A stretch of DNA of 49,011 nucleotides from Bacteroidales bacterium (GCA_024401975.1 JAKSKB010000005.1:1-49011), one strand, 5' to 3'. Positions 34,474-43,667 are shown, counted from the first letter of the stretch. The notes: generated by a model from the sequence alone, not told the origin. Made by a program: numbers and translations.

Positions 34474-36222
34474 CTACTTCGGAGCCGCCACTGACATCTG
34501 CATCATACCGGTCCCGGAGGAGCGTTTGCCACCTGTATAACTGATTACGTTGACCGGCTGTGCATCCGCCAGCCGGCACTCTCCATAGAGAAAGTAAGCC
34601 GTGCCCGAGGAAATGTCCGGCGAAGAGAAGAGTATCTTGTGGGAGGGTGAACTGTACGGAACGTCGAACGATACGGGGAGATTGCCTGATGCATCTTCCA
34701 CGCACATCACCGTGCCCCGGTTGGCCGCAGCGCCCAAACTGGTAATATAATATTGGACGCACGCGTCCGGCGCGACCGGATTGTCACCGATTCCCAGAAC
34801 CGTCCCACCTGAAATGGTGAAATCGGATGACGCATTGAAGGAGTAAGCCTTTCCCGACGCCACCACATTGCCGCCGGACACGGTGATTCCGGCTTTGGAC
34901 TGAATCCCGTCGCCTTTTCTGGAAAATGAGAAGAACTTTCCGCCCTCAAGGCTGAAGCCGTTGATGCAGGCAGCGGCGTCATAGGAGTGGGCATACGTTT
35001 CGCCACCCGTCTGGACATAGGCGCCACCGGCTTTCAGACAGTTCACTCCGTCATTCTCCCCCGTGGCGGCAAGTTTCAACGAACCGTCCGTCACGCTCAC
35101 GTCTCCCGCGACATCCAATGCCGACGGGCATTCCTTAAGATTCAGATATTTGAAATATTCCCCGGAAACCGTGAAAAGCGCCGTTCCCCCTTCCTGGGCA
35201 TAGCCGCCCCCAAGATTAACTGCAGAACCGCCGGAGCCAGAGGCTTTTGCGACCAACGAACCGCCGTACACTGAAAGACTCCCCGCAGCTTCCAACGCGG
35301 AAGCCCCGTATGTCTTCAATTCTTCTTCGATGAAGACACCTTCTCCCGTGGAATAAAGTCTGACGTCGGCGGCACCTATGACCACGTCACCCCCGCAAAG
35401 CAAGGCGTGTCCCGCCGTAGCGGAGCATTTCGAATAAAGAAGTCCTCCGGCCACGTCAATAGCCGGAAGAGAGCCATCCGCCTGTCCTCCATTTCCCCCG
35501 CCGGCATATATCCCGCAGTAAGCGGCATCGGACACGACAACCGTTGTCCCCGCACGGAAATACAAGCTTCCGTCCGAAGATATCCCGTTCCGGTGACGGC
35601 CCGACACCTCAAGTCTTCCCTTTCCGCTGAAAACCGCCGGGCCAGAGCAGAACAGACATCCGCTTGCCTCCGCGATGTCGGACGATAAATGCGGGGGATA
35701 GTTTTCACCGTCGGAAAGAATATTGTCTTTCCCCTCGGGCATATGGATGAACACCCGCCCTCCGCACTGGAGATTCAGAGCAGGTCCGTTTTGGGATTGC
35801 AGATTCACCCCGTTCAAGGTAAGTTTCAAATTGCTTGACGAATAGATTTTGAGCGAGCCCGAAGAAGAACTGCCGCTCAGGACCACATCCGCGCATTTTC
35901 CTTCTTTCGCGTTGAAATCGAGCACGACATCAGCCCCTTCCTTATCTATGGACACCTTCTCATAGGAGGTGGTGACCTCCGCACCGTTCCCGTTGAAAGC
36001 GACTTCCACGACATTGCTGAAATCCGATTTCTCCCAAAAGATTCTCGCATCCATTCCGGGAACGTCGCTGTCAGTTGCCTTGCCGCCGTCAAACGAGGCA
36101 GGGATGGATGTATCCACGGCGCAGTCAAGATATCCGCCGTCGTTGACAAACATACGGTTGTCCTTACTGCGGCAGGAGAACAACATCGACGCGACAAGCA
36201 GGATTATGGTGGATTTCTTCAT
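34474..36222 (-). CDS. Lipoprotein with carbohydrate-binding beta-helix (Cthe_2159-like)
   Basis: The 582-residue protein has a lipoprotein signal (MLFSC, Cys near 17) and a long series of repeating strands. Short glycine- and serine-rich turns such as GVNLQSQNGPAL, AGGSLSVYGG-like steps, GGKFFSFSRKGDGIQSKAG and ISGGTVLGIG mark a right-handed parallel beta helix. I recognise the pattern as the Cthe_2159-type carbohydrate-binding family, which binds polygalacturonate-like glycans with calcium. No catalytic residues are evident. The ATG at 36222 precedes the signal peptide and lies 20 nt after a TATATTTG element. A longer reading to 36552 would run into the divergent trpB and was rejected. It probably sits on the cell surface; the ligand is not predictable. 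Confidence 0.8.
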   Translation of the reverse strand: MKKSTIILLVASMLFSCRSKDNRMFVNDGGYLDCAVDTSIPASFDGGKATDSDVPGMDARIFWEKSDFSNVVEVAFNGNGAEVTTSYEKVSIDKEGADVVLDFNAKEGKCADVVLSGSSSSGSLKIYSSSNLKLTLNGVNLQSQNGPALNLQCGGRVFIHMPEGKDNILSDGENYPPHLSSDIAEASGCLFCSGPAVFSGKGRLEVSGRHRNGISSDGSLYFRAGTTVVVSDAAYCGIYAGGGNGGQADGSLPAIDVAGGLLYSKCSATAGHALLCGGDVVIGAADVRLYSTGEGVFIEEELKTYGASALEAAGSLSVYGGSLVAKASGSGGSAVNLGGGYAQEGGTALFTVSGEYFKYLNLKECPSALDVAGDVSVTDGSLKLAATGENDGVNCLKAGGAYVQTGGETYAHSYDAAACINGFSLEGGKFFSFSRKGDGIQSKAGITVSGGNVVASGKAYSFNASSDFTISGGTVLGIGDNPVAPDACVQYYITSLGAAANRGTVMCVEDASGNLPVSFDVPYSSPSHKILFSSPDISSGTAYFLYGECRLADAQPVNVISYTGGKRSSGTGMMQMSVAAPK

Positions 36223-36242
36223 ATCAAGTGTGAAATTATGTG

Positions 36243-36250
36243 CAAATATA
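36243..36250 (-). promoter_or_regulatory. -7 promoter element for the beta-helix lipoprotein gene
   Basis: TATATTTG on the minus strand is an exact TAnnTTTG, 20 nt upstream of the ATG at 36222. No -33 element of normal spacing was found. Confidence 0.55.
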
Positions 36251-36295
36251 CACTTTATTGACGAACTGATTGTTTCAATGCTCCAAAATATGTTG

Positions 36296-36303
36296 CATCT
36301 TTG
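36296..36303 (+). promoter_or_regulatory. Possible -7 element for the trpB2-type gene
   Basis: CATCTTTG matches seven of eight positions of TAnnTTTG and lies 22 nt before the ATG at 36326. It is back to back with the minus-strand promoter at 36243-36250. Confidence 0.4.
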
Positions 36304-36325
36304 CAAATGTAATAATTTATATGAT

Positions 36326-37678
36326 ATGAAACAGAAAAGATTCTTTCTCTCCGAAGACGAGATACCGCGCAGATGGTACAACATCCAGGCCGATATGCCC
36401 AACAAGCCCCTGCCTATGCTCGACCCCGTAACACGCGAGCCCGTAACGGTGGAAAGTCTCTCGAAGATTTTCGCTCTGGAATGTTGCAGGCAGGAACTCA
36501 ATCTCACAGACAGATGGATAGACATCCCCGACGAAGTGCGTGAGATGTACAAATATTACCGCTCGACCCCTCTTGTCAGGGCATACGGTCTCGAGAAGGC
36601 TCTTGACACTCCGGCGCACATATACTTCAAGAACGAGAGCGTGAGCCCCGTAGGGTCCCACAAACTCAATTCTGCGCTGGCGCAGGCATGGTACTGCAAG
36701 CAGGAAGGCGTAACCAACGTGACCACGGAGACCGGAGCGGGCCAGTGGGGAACGGCGCTCGCCTATTCGGCGCGGCTTTTCGGGATGGATTCCGCCGTAT
36801 ATCAAGTGAAAGTAAGCTACGAGCAGAAGCCCTACCGGAGAAATATGATGCAGGTATTCGGAGCGCAGGTCACCCCTTCACCGTCAATGTCCACGAGGGC
36901 CGGGAAAAACATCCTCACAGTGAACCCCAACCATCAGGGCTCGCTCGGAACGGCAATCTCGGAAGCCATAGAACTGGCACTGAACACTCCGGAGAAATGC
37001 AAATACACCCTCGGCTCCACGATGAGCCACGTGTCACTTCACCAGACTGTCATAGGGCTCGAAGCGGAAAAGCAGATGGAGGCGGCCGGAGAATACCCCG
37101 ACACCATCATCGCCTGCTTCGGAGGCGGCTCCAACTTCAGCGGGATTGCATTCCCGTTTATGAGGCACACCATACTTGAAGGGAAAAAGACGGAATATCT
37201 GGCGGTGGAACCGTCATCCTGCCCGAAACTCACCCGCGGCGAATTCAGATACGACTTCGGTGACGAGGCCGGATACACCCCGCTGATTCCGATGTACACG
37301 CTCGGACACAAATTCATCCCCGCCAACATACACGCGGGAGGTCTGCGTTACCACGGGGCCGGAGGCGTGGTGTCACAGCTTCTCAAGGACGGCTACATAA
37401 AGGGAGTGGACATAGACCAGCTGGATTCGTTCAAGGCGGGAGTGGAATTCGCGAAGGCGGAAGGCATCATACCGGCCCCCGAATCCTGCCACGCCATAGC
37501 CGCCACCGTCAAGGAGGCGCTTAAATGCAGGGAAAGCGGGGAAAGCAAAGTGATTCTTTTCAATCTCACCGGACACGGACTTATGGATATGTCTTCGTAT
37601 GACCAGTATCTGAGCGGAAATCTCATAAACATCCCGGCAGGTGACAAAGAAATCAAAAAATATTTGGAGATTGAATAA
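36326..37678 (+). CDS. trpB: TrpB2-type tryptophan synthase beta chain
   Basis: The 450-residue PLP enzyme matches the longer TrpB2 form: an N-terminal extension (RRWYNIQADMP, LPMLDPVTREPV) precedes the PLP domain. The Schiff-base lysine is Lys113 in GSHKLNSAL. CFGGGSNFSG is the phosphate-binding loop. It should condense serine with indole to give tryptophan. TrpB2 enzymes often stand alone, without TrpA, and may salvage free indole; indeed no trpA or other trp genes are here. The ATG at 36326 was chosen from the family N-terminus; the frame stays open back to 35969 but that part lies in the divergent gene. A candidate small RNA unit starts at its 3' end. Confidence 0.93.
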   Translation: MKQKRFFLSEDEIPRRWYNIQADMPNKPLPMLDPVTREPVTVESLSKIFALECCRQELNLTDRWIDIPDEVREMYKYYRSTPLVRAYGLEKALDTPAHIYFKNESVSPVGSHKLNSALAQAWYCKQEGVTNVTTETGAGQWGTALAYSARLFGMDSAVYQVKVSYEQKPYRRNMMQVFGAQVTPSPSMSTRAGKNILTVNPNHQGSLGTAISEAIELALNTPEKCKYTLGSTMSHVSLHQTVIGLEAEKQMEAAGEYPDTIIACFGGGSNFSGIAFPFMRHTILEGKKTEYLAVEPSSCPKLTRGEFRYDFGDEAGYTPLIPMYTLGHKFIPANIHAGGLRYHGAGGVVSQLLKDGYIKGVDIDQLDSFKAGVEFAKAEGIIPAPESCHAIAATVKEALKCRESGESKVILFNLTGHGLMDMSSYDQYLSGNLINIPAGDKEIKKYLEIE

Positions 37679-37693
37679 AAAAGATTACATTTG
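37663..37693 (+). promoter_or_regulatory. Strong promoter overlapping the 3' end of trpB
   Basis: TTTG at 37663-37666 (inside the last trpB codons) and TACATTTG at 37686-37693 are separated by 19 nt, a full match to the Bacteroidota consensus. The next open reading frame of any size starts 178 nt later and has its own -7 element, so this promoter seems to serve the short unit described next. Confidence 0.7.
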
Positions 37694-37698
37694 CGATG

Positions 37699-37768
37699 AA
37701 GTTTTTCATAGTTTAAGTTTAGGTTAAGTAGCGGGTCCGGCGCAGTGATGTGCTGGCCCGTGTTTTTT
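37699..37768 (+). ncRNA. Candidate small RNA of about 70 nt
   Basis: Between a full consensus promoter and a strong intrinsic terminator lies about 70 nt without a convincing gene. The 5' part is A/T-rich and single-stranded looking, with repeated TTAAG/TTTAGG units (GTTTAAGTTTAGGTTAAG). The 3' half is the terminator stem. A tiny hairpin ATGAA-GTTT-TTCAT (37696-37709) lies at the predicted start. A six-codon reading frame (ATG at 37696) is possible, but its start would fall at or before the transcript start. It could instead be only the trpB terminator with a chance promoter. Confidence 0.5.
37732..37768 (+). terminator. Intrinsic terminator after trpB
   Basis: CGGG (37732-37735) pairs with CCCG (37757-37760), and CCGGC (37737-37741) pairs with GCTGG (37752-37756) with one G-T pair. 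A single T bulge at 37736 separates the two helices. Six T residues follow at 37763-37768. It would end both the trpB mRNA and the candidate small RNA. Confidence 0.8.
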
Positions 37769-37856
37769 ATGCGCCCCCAGAGCCCTCCAGAGCGATTCAA
37801 AAAAAACATACACGTCAGTTTTTCCGTTTCCGCAAGCATTTTCACGACAACGGATT

Positions 37857-37864
37857 TACTTTTG
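37857..37864 (+). promoter_or_regulatory. -7 promoter element for the DUF6359 lipoprotein
   Basis: TACTTTTG is an exact TAnnTTTG, 7 nt before the ATG at 37872, giving a nearly leaderless mRNA. No -33 element was seen. Confidence 0.5.
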
Positions 37865-37871
37865 CGTCGCT

Positions 37872-38330
37872 ATGAAAAAACATTTTGAAATCTTTGCGAC
37901 GCTTGTGACCGCAGCCCTGTTGGCGTGCGGATGCGACGCTTTCCTGTCCCGCAATGACGGGACGGATGAATGGGGGGAGGCTGTCTCTTCCGCATTTTCT
38001 GTACGTGAAGCCGGAGAGCATATCGGAGAAAAAGACGTATGGGTCACCGGATATGTCGTCGGCGGAGATCTCACCAGTTCGAAAGTCAAATTCGAGCCCC
38101 CTTTCTCTTCGAGAACCTGCCTTGCCATTGCAGCGGACCCTCTATGCACGGAGAGAGACTCGTGCATCTCGGTCCAACTTCCCTCCGGGGCATTGAGGGA
38201 CTCTCTCAATCTAGTGGACAATCCGGCGGTTCTCGGCAGAAGGGTATATCTGAAAGGAGACCTCGACCCGTCCTATTACGGACTGACAGGTCTGAAGTCT
38301 CCTTCAAGATATTATGCAGGTAACGACTAG
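37872..38330 (+). CDS. Small lipoprotein with DUF6359 (OB-fold-like) domain
   Basis: The 152-residue protein has a lipoprotein signal (LLACGC, Cys 19 or 21). The body matches the DUF6359 pattern seen in Bacteroidales exported proteins: DVWVTGYVVGGDL, FEPPFSSRTCLAIA, SVQLPSGALRDSLNL and LTGLKSPS. The order of strands suggests an OB fold. Function is unknown; related domains occur in surface proteins, often beside endonuclease-like modules, which are absent here. It ends in TAG, and that stop overlaps the stop of the converging M16 gene inside one CTAG. Confidence 0.75.
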   Translation: MKKHFEIFATLVTAALLACGCDAFLSRNDGTDEWGEAVSSAFSVREAGEHIGEKDVWVTGYVVGGDLTSSKVKFEPPFSSRTCLAIAADPLCTERDSCISVQLPSGALRDSLNLVDNPAVLGRRVYLKGDLDPSYYGLTGLKSPSRYYAGND

Positions 38331-41227
38331 TACCCGAAGATGTCTTCGAGACTGACGATTCTGACGGGGCCTACGGTGCGCAGATAGTCCGTATCAAGGT
38401 CTTTGATGTCACCGAGTATGGCAAAGGTGTAGTTGCGATCCCTGGCCCATTTTTCCTGAGCCGCCTTCACGTCATCCATAGTCATATTCTGGACGGACTC
38501 GAACACTGACCGCCATACCGGCTCGGTCAGTCCGAGGTCGCGGCAGCGGGCATACTGACGCAATACGGCGTAACCTTTGACGCGTTGCGTGCGAAGCCGC
38601 GTCAAAAGACCTTCCCTGGCCACCTCGAAAGCCTTTTCGGAAACGGGCATATCATTGATGATGTCATCGAACGCCTCCATCGCCACCTGCATCTTGTCGT
38701 TCTGCGTGGCTATGAAAGCATTATAGACATAGCAGCCGTCACGGTTGTCGGGCGAGCCCACCACAGCACTGGCTGAATAGGCAAGCCCGCGGGCCTCTCT
38801 CATCTCCTGGAACACGATTGCGTTCATCCCTCCTCCGAAGTACTCGTTGTACATTTCGATTTCAGGAGCATTGGCCGCATCGAAGGTCTCTCCTCTGTTG
38901 GAATACTGGAGATAATATATCTGCTTTGAATCGTACTGTGCCATCACCACGGTGTTTTCCGGAGTGGTCACCCGCTCGTCGAACTTCTTCTCAATAGGTT
39001 TGAGATTGGGCAGTACGGGATGTACGGCGGCAAGAGTCCGTTTGAGCGAGGTCTCCGAAGCCGGGCCGTAATACCTTATTTCGTGGGACTGTGAGAAGAG
39101 TTCCCTGATTTGGGAGAGAAGTCCGTCGGAGGTCAGTGCAAGCATCGCCTCGTTGTCAAGGGTGGATGCCTTGACCGCACCTGCTCCGAGAGATACATAG
39201 GATGCGAGTTTCGAAAAGCAGCTTGACTGGCTGGTCTTGGCATCCGACCTTGCCTTGAGTTCGTCAGCCTTGACGTTGGCAAGCACGTCCTCGTCGGCCT
39301 TGGCATTGTATATCAAGTTTTCGAACAGGGCGAGAGCCTCTTCCATATTGTCAGAAAGGCCGGAGAGGGAGAATACGGTGGAATGTCTGTCGCATGCCAC
39401 GTTGTATGAGCAGGCGAGGGAATACATCTTCTTGGCGATATCCTCCGCACTCATTTCTTCAGTGCCGAGGTATGAGAAATAGTCCACCGCATGTGCAAGA
39501 GCCGGCTCTTCCTGATAACCCCTGTTGAAAACGAACTCAAGACTGAATATGTCGTTGGTCTCGTTCTTCTTGTAGAGAGCGTTGACTCCGTCGGCATAGA
39601 CGAATTCGTCCATCGCTTCAGAGAAATCGAGGAATTCCGGCGATATGGGCTTGACGGGTGCGGATATGATTTCAGTCAGAAAATCACTCTGACTGTCACG
39701 GTTGGTGGCGATGGGGGTAATCTGCGGAGCGGCAATCTTCTGCTGGGAAAGGTCTTCGCCCTGACGCTTGTACACCACGACATAGTTGTTGTCCGCAAGA
39801 TATTCTCCGGCCCAAGCCACGATGTCTTCCTTACTTATCTTCGCAAGCCGGTCGATGTCGCAGGCGGCGTCCTTCCAGTCAATCCCGTTGATGAAGGCAC
39901 TGACGAATTTCCCGGCACGGACGGAATTCCTTTCGAGCCCATGCATCATTTCCAGCCTCATGTTGTTGACAATGGCGTTGATGAGCGATTCGTCGAACTG
40001 TCCGGCGCGCAGTTTGGCCACCTCGGCGAGGAGTAGGTCTTTCGCCTCCTCAAGGGTCTGTCCCTGCTTAGGCACGACAAGAGCGAGGAATTCCCCGTGG
40101 TCGGCCATAAGCTCGGCGGCGGCAGCGCAATTGAGCACGGCCTGCTTTTGTATGAGGTCCAGATCGAGCAATCCCGCCTGTCCGTTCATCAGCACCCTAC
40201 CAGCCACTTCGGCTATGTCGGAGCTCCCGACATCCGCGGCGCGCGGAATCCTCCATCCCAATGCCACGCTCTCATATTCGAGTCCATAGACCTCCTTCAC
40301 CACCGGTGTCGTTATGGGCTCCTCGGGACGCACGTCGATAAGCGGAACAGAAGGGTTGGGCTCCCAGTCCCCGAAATATTTCTCTATGATTTCCATAAAA
40401 TTGTCAGGGTCGAAATCTCCGGAAACGCAGATGGCCACGTTGTTGGGGACATAGAACTGGTCGTGGAAATTCTTCACGTCGGTTATGGACGGATTCTTGA
40501 GGTGCTCCTGAGTGCCCAACACGGTACGCTGCCCATAGGGGTGGTTGGGGAAGAGGCCTTCGTCGAGAGCTTCGAAAAGCTTGCGCGAATCCCTTGTGAG
40601 CGACATATTCTTCTCCTCATATATCGTCTCCAACTCAGTATGGAAGCCCCTCAGAACTATGTTGCGGAAACGGTCCGACTGTATCTTCGCCCAATTTTCT
40701 ATCTGGTTGGAAGGAATGTCCTCTGTATAGACGGTCTCGTCCATCGAAGTCCAGGCGTTGGTACCGGAGGCTCCTATGGCGCTCATCAGTTTGTCATATT
40801 CGTTCGGAATGGCTATGAGTGAAGCCTGATAACTGATGGAGTCAATGCGATGGTATATGTCCTTGCGCGCGGCCTCATCGCCCGTCTTGCGGTACAGGTT
40901 GAACAAACTCTCTATCTCATCGAGCATAGGTTTCTCGGCTTCATAGTCGGAAGTGCCGAAATGTGTGGTACCCTTGAACATCAGATGCTCGAAGTAGTGG
41001 GCGAGGCCCGTCGATTCGTCCGGGCCGTTCTTGCCTCCGGCCCTCACCGCTATGTAGGTCTGAAGACGCGGTTCGTCCTTGTTTACGGTCATATACACCT
41101 TGAGCCCGTTGTCAAGAGTGCATATCCTGGTTTTCATCGGGTCACCCTTCACCGTCTCGTATCCGGAGCAGGAAGAAATCGCGAAGAGCGCAAGCGCCGT
41201 CAAGGCGCAAAAAACAATTTTTTTCAT
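38327..41227 (-). CDS. M16 family (insulinase-like) metallopeptidase lipoprotein
   Basis: The 966-residue protein contains two M16 halves. The N-terminal half has the inverted zinc motif HYFEH (77-81), with the third ligand expected about 75 residues later (EEKN region). The C-terminal half is the inactive partner, and together they form the usual clamshell. The signal ends AISSC (Cys 20), so it is a lipoprotein of the periplasm or outer membrane. It should degrade peptides. Its start overlaps the stop of the upstream helicase gene by 4 nt (ATGA), an unexpected pairing of a cytoplasmic repair helicase with an exported peptidase. It ends in TAG, overlapping the DUF6359 gene tail to tail. Confidence 0.92.
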   Translation of the reverse strand: MKKIVFCALTALALFAISSCSGYETVKGDPMKTRICTLDNGLKVYMTVNKDEPRLQTYIAVRAGGKNGPDESTGLAHYFEHLMFKGTTHFGTSDYEAEKPMLDEIESLFNLYRKTGDEAARKDIYHRIDSISYQASLIAIPNEYDKLMSAIGASGTNAWTSMDETVYTEDIPSNQIENWAKIQSDRFRNIVLRGFHTELETIYEEKNMSLTRDSRKLFEALDEGLFPNHPYGQRTVLGTQEHLKNPSITDVKNFHDQFYVPNNVAICVSGDFDPDNFMEIIEKYFGDWEPNPSVPLIDVRPEEPITTPVVKEVYGLEYESVALGWRIPRAADVGSSDIAEVAGRVLMNGQAGLLDLDLIQKQAVLNCAAAAELMADHGEFLALVVPKQGQTLEEAKDLLLAEVAKLRAGQFDESLINAIVNNMRLEMMHGLERNSVRAGKFVSAFINGIDWKDAACDIDRLAKISKEDIVAWAGEYLADNNYVVVYKRQGEDLSQQKIAAPQITPIATNRDSQSDFLTEIISAPVKPISPEFLDFSEAMDEFVYADGVNALYKKNETNDIFSLEFVFNRGYQEEPALAHAVDYFSYLGTEEMSAEDIAKKMYSLACSYNVACDRHSTVFSLSGLSDNMEEALALFENLIYNAKADEDVLANVKADELKARSDAKTSQSSCFSKLASYVSLGAGAVKASTLDNEAMLALTSDGLLSQIRELFSQSHEIRYYGPASETSLKRTLAAVHPVLPNLKPIEKKFDERVTTPENTVVMAQYDSKQIYYLQYSNRGETFDAANAPEIEMYNEYFGGGMNAIVFQEMREARGLAYSASAVVGSPDNRDGCYVYNAFIATQNDKMQVAMEAFDDIINDMPVSEKAFEVAREGLLTRLRTQRVKGYAVLRQYARCRDLGLTEPVWRSVFESVQNMTMDDVKAAQEKWARDRNYTFAILGDIKDLDTDYLRTVGPVRIVSLEDIFGY

Positions 41228-43659
41228 ATTTTCTGAAGTTTTGCGTATTTCAACATTATTATCTTGATTCCGACGTCATCGAAATTGATTCTTGCCTTCA
41301 GATCCGGGAAACGCCCGCTCATCTCTTCAATGAGGCCGCATCCGAACGTCTTGTGCATCACCCTCATACCAGTTTCCAACTCCTGCATGGGCGTAGGGGT
41401 GAAAGATGGGTCGGGAACCGTCGCCGCAGCAGGCTTGCGCAAGCCCGAAGACGCATTGTCCCGACGGATTTCTCTCCCCGACGGCCTCCCGCCGAAAGAG
41501 GAACGTGGAGAATCTACGCCGGAACGCCTGACGTCGCTGCCGGACCATCCTCCGCGTCCGCCGGAGAAGGAGGAACCTCCCTGCCGGGAATATCTTGCGA
41601 AAGGGTCCGGTGCAGCGGAAGAATCGAAATCCTCGTCACTGAGCGGATTGTCCACATAGCGGCTGTCTATCTCGCGAAGAAAACGACTCGGCCTGTTGTA
41701 TTCGTGCCTGCCGTTGCGAAGCCTGTTTTCCACGAAAGACACGTCAACGGTCTCCCGGGCCCTGGTAAGCGCCACGTAGAAAAGGCGGCGCTCCTCTTCT
41801 ACTGACATCGGATCCGACATCTCTCCAGACGAAGGGAAAAGATTCTCCTCCATTCCGGCTATGTACACGTGGGTGAATTCGAGGCCCTTTGCCGAATGGA
41901 CCGTCATCAGGGCCACCTTGTTGTCGGCATTCTCATCCTCGCCGGCATCGATGTTGCTCAGCAGCGACACATTTTCCAGATAATCCGCCAGAGTGACGAG
42001 AACGGGGGAACCGTCATCCGTTTCCGCACCTTCCTCCATCTCCGACAGAATCTCCTCCTGCCGCTCTTCGACAAACTGCTTCACGCTGTTGAGAAGTTCG
42101 TCCAGATTGCCCGTGCGAGCCTGCCCTTCTATAGAAGTGTCAGCTTTGTAGAAGGCGTAGAGTCCTCCCTTGTCCGCTATTTTGAGAGCCATCTCATAAG
42201 CATCGGTGACGTCCCTTGCGGAGGCGAGCGAACTTATCGCATCGCAGAAAGCCCGCATCCTTGAGACGGCAGGGGCTTTCAGGCCGAATGCAGAAAGCGT
42301 TTCCAGATACACCGCCTTGAAAAGAGACACCCCCGCATCGGAAGCGGCCACAGCCAGAGTCGAGAGCGAAGTGTCTCCTATACCCCTCGCAGGCTTGTTT
42401 ATCACGCGCTTGAACGATTCGTCGTCATTGGGATTGGTCACCAACTTGAAATACGCCATCATATCCTTCACTTCAGCGCGTTCGAAAAACGAATTGCCGG
42501 AATAGACGTGATAAGGTATATTCCTCCTGCGGAGGGAATCTTCCAACTGGCGGGACTGACCGTTGGTGCGATAGAGTATGGCGAAATCCTCGTACCTCGC
42601 CGCGCCGCTCCGTATGGTGTCCAGTATGGAAGCAGCTATGCCCGAAGCCTCGTCCACTTCCGAGTAGCAGCGGTTGTATTTTATCTTCGCGCCCACATTC
42701 CCATTCGAATAGCATTCCTTGGGTATGCGGTTCTCATTCCTGGCTATCAGTGAATTGGCCGCGGAAACGATGGTCTGTGTGGAACGGTAGTTCTGTTCGA
42801 GACGGAAGAGACGGCAATCGGGATAATCTTTCTTGAAATTGAGAATGTTCTCGATTTTGGCTCCGCGAAAAGCGTAGATGGACTGCGAATCATCCCCCAC
42901 CACGCAGATGTTGCGGTGCCTCGCCGACAGTTTCTTGAGAATGAGGTACTGGGCGTAGTTGGTGTCCTGGTACTCGTCTACCAGAATGTAGTCGAATCGA
43001 GACGCCACCTCGTCCAGGGCGTCAGGGTGATCGCGAAACAATATGTTGGTATTGAGCAATATGTCATCGAAATCCATCACCCCGCTCTCCCTGCACTTCT
43101 TCTGATAAAGCGAATAGAGGTCGCACAGGCGGGCCTTCCCGGACTGGACGTCGGTAAGGACTATCTTCTGGCTGTTGCGGTACGAACTGTCCGTGACCAG
43201 ATTGTTCTTGGCTTTGGATATGCGGCCCAGCACATCCTTCGGCTTGTATTTGTCATCAAGCCCGAGTTCCTTGATGCAGGCCTTTATGGACGCAATCGAT
43301 TCGGAAGTGTCGCGGATAGTGAAATCCGCCGGATATCCTATCCTGCCGGCATAGTCCCTGAGAAAGCGTATGAATATCGAATGGAAGGTCCCCATAGCCA
43401 GATGACGGCTATTCTTCCAGCCCACCATCGCAGCAATGCGCTCCTTCATCTCCCCCGCCGCCTTTTTCGTAAAAGTCAGTGCAAGCACCCGCTCCGCCGG
43501 ACATCCGTGGTCAAGTATGTTGGCCACCCTGCAGGTGAGCACCCTTGTTTTTCCTGAACCGGCTCCGGCCACGATGAGCACCGGACCGCCAATGCATTCG
43601 ACGGCGTTCTTCTGCGCCTCGTTCAACCCTTCGTAGATTCTGCTTCGACTCGTATCCAT
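41224..43659 (-). CDS. UvrD/PcrA-type superfamily 1 DNA helicase
   Basis: The 811-residue protein is a 3'-5' DNA helicase. The Walker A motif GAGSGKT is at residues 32-38. DEYQDTNYAQY is motif II, GDDSQSIYAFRGA is motif III, QNYRSTQTIV is motif IV, TVHSAKGLEF and VALTRAR are motifs V and VI. A glycine- and serine-rich linker (about residues 680-740) leads to a C-terminal domain typical of PcrA (GMRVMHKTFGCGLI), which binds RNA polymerase. It should act in nucleotide-excision and transcription-coupled repair. The ATG at 43659 (MDTSRSRIYEGLN) is preferred over 43707 from homology. It is divergent from nqrA. Confidence 0.93.
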   Translation of the reverse strand: MDTSRSRIYEGLNEAQKNAVECIGGPVLIVAGAGSGKTRVLTCRVANILDHGCPAERVLALTFTKKAAGEMKERIAAMVGWKNSRHLAMGTFHSIFIRFLRDYAGRIGYPADFTIRDTSESIASIKACIKELGLDDKYKPKDVLGRISKAKNNLVTDSSYRNSQKIVLTDVQSGKARLCDLYSLYQKKCRESGVMDFDDILLNTNILFRDHPDALDEVASRFDYILVDEYQDTNYAQYLILKKLSARHRNICVVGDDSQSIYAFRGAKIENILNFKKDYPDCRLFRLEQNYRSTQTIVSAANSLIARNENRIPKECYSNGNVGAKIKYNRCYSEVDEASGIAASILDTIRSGAARYEDFAILYRTNGQSRQLEDSLRRRNIPYHVYSGNSFFERAEVKDMMAYFKLVTNPNDDESFKRVINKPARGIGDTSLSTLAVAASDAGVSLFKAVYLETLSAFGLKAPAVSRMRAFCDAISSLASARDVTDAYEMALKIADKGGLYAFYKADTSIEGQARTGNLDELLNSVKQFVEERQEEILSEMEEGAETDDGSPVLVTLADYLENVSLLSNIDAGEDENADNKVALMTVHSAKGLEFTHVYIAGMEENLFPSSGEMSDPMSVEEERRLFYVALTRARETVDVSFVENRLRNGRHEYNRPSRFLREIDSRYVDNPLSDEDFDSSAAPDPFARYSRQGGSSFSGGRGGWSGSDVRRSGVDSPRSSFGGRPSGREIRRDNASSGLRKPAAATVPDPSFTPTPMQELETGMRVMHKTFGCGLIEEMSGRFPDLKARINFDDVGIKIIMLKYAKLQKI

Positions 43660-43667
43660 AATCGGGA

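Noticed and set aside
37696..37716. Six-codon leader peptide after the promoter downstream of trpB
   Set aside because: Its ATG would lie at or before the predicted transcript start, and there is no regulated gene directly downstream.
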